Assembly (NCBI GenBank): GCA_949316495.1
Contig: OX439005.1
Location: forward strand, 27,630,217-27,694,216
Direction of reading: 5' to 3'
DNA from: Amphiduros pacificus
Taxonomy: Eukaryota; Annelida; Polychaeta; Phyllodocida; Hesionidae
Length of the DNA stretch: 64,000 nucleotides
Both the position numbers and the translations under genes were made by a program. The notes beneath the pieces were generated by a model. That model did no database searches. It saw only the letters and a program-made list of their open reading frames with translations, and had not been told where the DNA came from. The first letter of the stretch is position 1; every line of letters begins with the position of its first letter. Shown one piece after another: positions 62,001 through 64,000 of this stretch.

Positions 62001-63624
62001 AATGCAAATTTTGTGATTTTTGGCTTTTTTCTGTATGGTTCAAGCGGCTTGTCCATTAAAGTCAGGGATCTTTTCTTTTTGGTGACAGTCCTCTCACCCT
62101 CAGCTGCTGGTTGCAATGGCTCCTCTACTTCTTCATGGGGTGTCTCAACAGTCTGGGATTTGTTTTGAACACAAATCCCAAATGTGTCATGCAGTGTGCC
62201 ACTGCCTGAGAGAGTTTCTGTAAGCTCATCATAGTTGTCCCAGGCAGTGCCTGTAGCGAGATTCGGCTCTGCAACCAGACCGTCTGGAACCAAGCTTCTC
62301 CTCTGTGACACTCCCACTGCCAGATCTGTCTCAAGCTCCTCGGCTGTTGTGTATCCAATGCAGTGGCCAAAGTGATTGAGGATTTCAACAATTTTTTTGC
62401 TACCAGATAGATGCTTGATAGCTATGCCCAGGGACAGATGTTTGGCTGGCTTTACAACTCCCCTTGTTGTGGAATAGATCATATCCTGAGCTATGGAGTT
62501 GGCATATCGTTCAGCCCGGGAGTCATCATCTTGCTTCTTCTCTGATCCAGTGATCAGACAACGCAGAAAGTGTATCAACACTTCAGGTGTCTGTACTTGG
62601 CCCTTTTTAAAGTCTGGGGGACTGATGGGAGAGGGCAACTCTGGTGCTTGTAAAAGCTTCAGGATAATTTTTCTAATTTTCTGAGCACATTGAGTGATAA
62701 TGAACTTCTCTGAATTGGCATACTGCTTTGCAAGGTCTAATGCTTGTTTCAAATCTATATCTGTGTGATGAATGACATTGCCTTCTTTGTTACTTGCTTT
62801 AGAAAACTTAACTTCATTTCCAAATTTTGCCTGTAGTTTCTCCATTAAATTTTGTTTTTTGTAGCTATGTGATGTATGTTCTGCATCATCAAGTAGTTCA
62901 CAATAATGGCTATGTATAGATGACATATATTCTGGACGTTTGCTGTCGATCACATTTTGCTGAACATAATCTGCTATCATATCAAAAGCTTTGCTGTGTG
63001 AGTCTCTAACCTGTGAGTATTCTGTAGTAGCTTTACTGTCCAATGATTTCTTTCTATCAGCTGATGCCAAGAAGGCCTTTCGGCATGAATGATGGTATCT
63101 CACTTCCTTGGCCACAAAGTCAATGTCTCCATATTTTGCAGCAAATACCTGGTCTCCAAGGATTTGTGCTGCTTCTTTTATACTCTCCTCTCCTAACTTT
63201 GTTTCACATTTTCCTAATGTCTCATAATGTTGTTTCTTGACTAGACAGGCCTTTTGGCAAAATATACAAACTTGGGACACAACACCTGATGATGATGCAA
63301 CTGGTGGAACATCTGTTGCAGACCTTAGTAGAATGCTCTGTCTTTGTTGGGCTGTTTCAGTGTCCTTGGCTGGTGTTTTCAATGATGGAATGGCAGTGAA
63401 GTTCTTGTAACATATGCTATGATAGCCATCAAATTGTGTGTATGTTGATGGTAAGCTCTCACAGATTTGTCCATATTTTGATGTCTTTATATTGGGCGTA
63501 CATACCCTTGTTCTTTTGCCTCCATTACCCTTGTCCAAGCTGTATCATCAAATGTTTTTATTGTGTCTTTAGAGGATTTACCAACATGTAGAATGCAGGT
63601 GGGTTTCTTTGGGGCACTTGCCAT
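59029..63624 (-). CDS. Long intronless zinc-finger / FEN-PIN-like nuclease family ORF, lightly damaged
   Basis: The main frame, 63538-59186, is 1450 codons. The family-like start (ATG at 63624, MASAPKKPTCILH) and end (VKRANFVAAMWKG...DESEDEN, stop at 59029) lie in other frames, so there are two frame changes, near 63500 and near 59310. Numbering from 63538: zinc-binding clusters H40/C43 and C91-x2-C94 with C111, H150 and C152; a middle domain with VTYDLAVAK (D604) and LGAFHICMAYFASIGH (H633), typical of a large unnamed family I remember from marine invertebrates; and a C-terminal third with D1089, D1126, E1233-A-D1235, D1260-T-D1262 and GSD1320Y, in the order of the metal-binding acids of FEN1. 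The tail is acidic. It is probably a mobile-element-derived gene and the function is unproven. Confidence 0.75.
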
Positions 63625-64000
63625 TTTGATTTCCAACCTGTAGTATGTGTGAAAATGAAATCTTATGACTACTGTGATACACTACCAATAACCAGTATGT
63701 TATAAAAAGTCAGTTAAATATGTTCTATTATAACAAAAGAGTAAAGACAGGTTTCAATCTAATGTACTGGATAATACTGCTATTCATTATTGTGTAAACC
63801 ATTTATATCTTAGGTTAAACTTTGCTACAAATGATTAGACCACTTTTGTAGTTGACAACAATGTAATATTAACAAATTAGTCATGTTTATTTACCTGTAA
63901 TTCTATAAATCCTCTGTATGATCTGAGAAAATTGTCACTAACAAGTCACTGTTGAATGCACAGATGCTTATGTAATCAAAATGTAGGTCAATCCTCAATT
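63625..64000. other. Upstream flank of the long - strand ORF
   Basis: AT-rich, no gene seen. No terminal inverted repeat matching the other side of the ORF could be found by eye. Confidence 0.45.

Noticed and set aside
1-64000. tRNA, rRNA or snRNA genes
   Set aside because: I looked for box B-like GGTTCGAATCC words and rRNA-like stretches on both strands by eye and found none. A covariance search would be more sensitive.

Overview
The window looks like nuclear DNA of an invertebrate animal, most likely a lophotrochozoan and plausibly a bivalve mollusc. The grounds are AT-rich introns with GT-AG borders, frequent 'tacatgta' words, large minisatellites, an APE-type LINE, short TA- and TTAA-flanked DNA elements, and a long intronless zinc-finger/nuclease ORF of a type I remember as multi-copy in marine invertebrates. 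The species is inference; no marker fixes it.

Layout. Positions 1-138 may be the last coding exon of an unrecognised + strand gene. From 139 to 15.3 kb there is no convincing host gene. This stretch holds scattered 14-mers, a nested TA-flanked MITE (6847-7343), a 2.6 kb array of 19/20-bp units (7776-10430), an ORF-bearing repeat-like fragment (10747-11166), and a 34-bp-unit array (11289-14990) split by a 1504-bp element flanked by TTAA duplications.

From 15.4 to 52.4 kb lies the main host locus on the + strand, which I read as one 26-exon gene. Exons 1-9 (15772-36214) encode a CFAP97/hemingway-type ciliary domain followed by acidic and Lys-rich tails. Exons 10-26 (41058-51082) encode eight annexin repeats in two four-repeat cores. 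The last CFAP97 exon and the first annexin exon are both phase 0, and the first annexin exon has no in-frame ATG, so a CFAP97-annexin fusion of about 1033 residues is the simplest model. A palindromic RFX X-box lies 385 bp upstream of the start codon, as expected for a ciliary gene. Its introns and 3' UTR carry several minisatellites (34-, 20-, 25-, 28- and 22-bp units) and an antisense LINE (about 29625-33700) with both ORFs open.

Convergent to it on the - strand is the mitochondrial ribosomal protein gene MRPS12 (two coding exons, 54449-55829). Further right are a perfect 24-bp-stem hairpin, a diverged 367-bp tandem duplication, and a roughly 1500-residue - strand ORF (59029-63624). That ORF has zinc-binding clusters, a middle domain conserved in a large invertebrate family, and a C-terminal region where I can place all the acidic residues of a FEN1/PIN-like nuclease. 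It carries two apparent frame changes.

Together the window is one interesting ciliary/calcium-membrane gene and one housekeeping mitochondrial gene embedded in repeat-rich DNA. The longest satellite ORFs (up to 946 codons) are by-products of stop-free repeat units, not genes.
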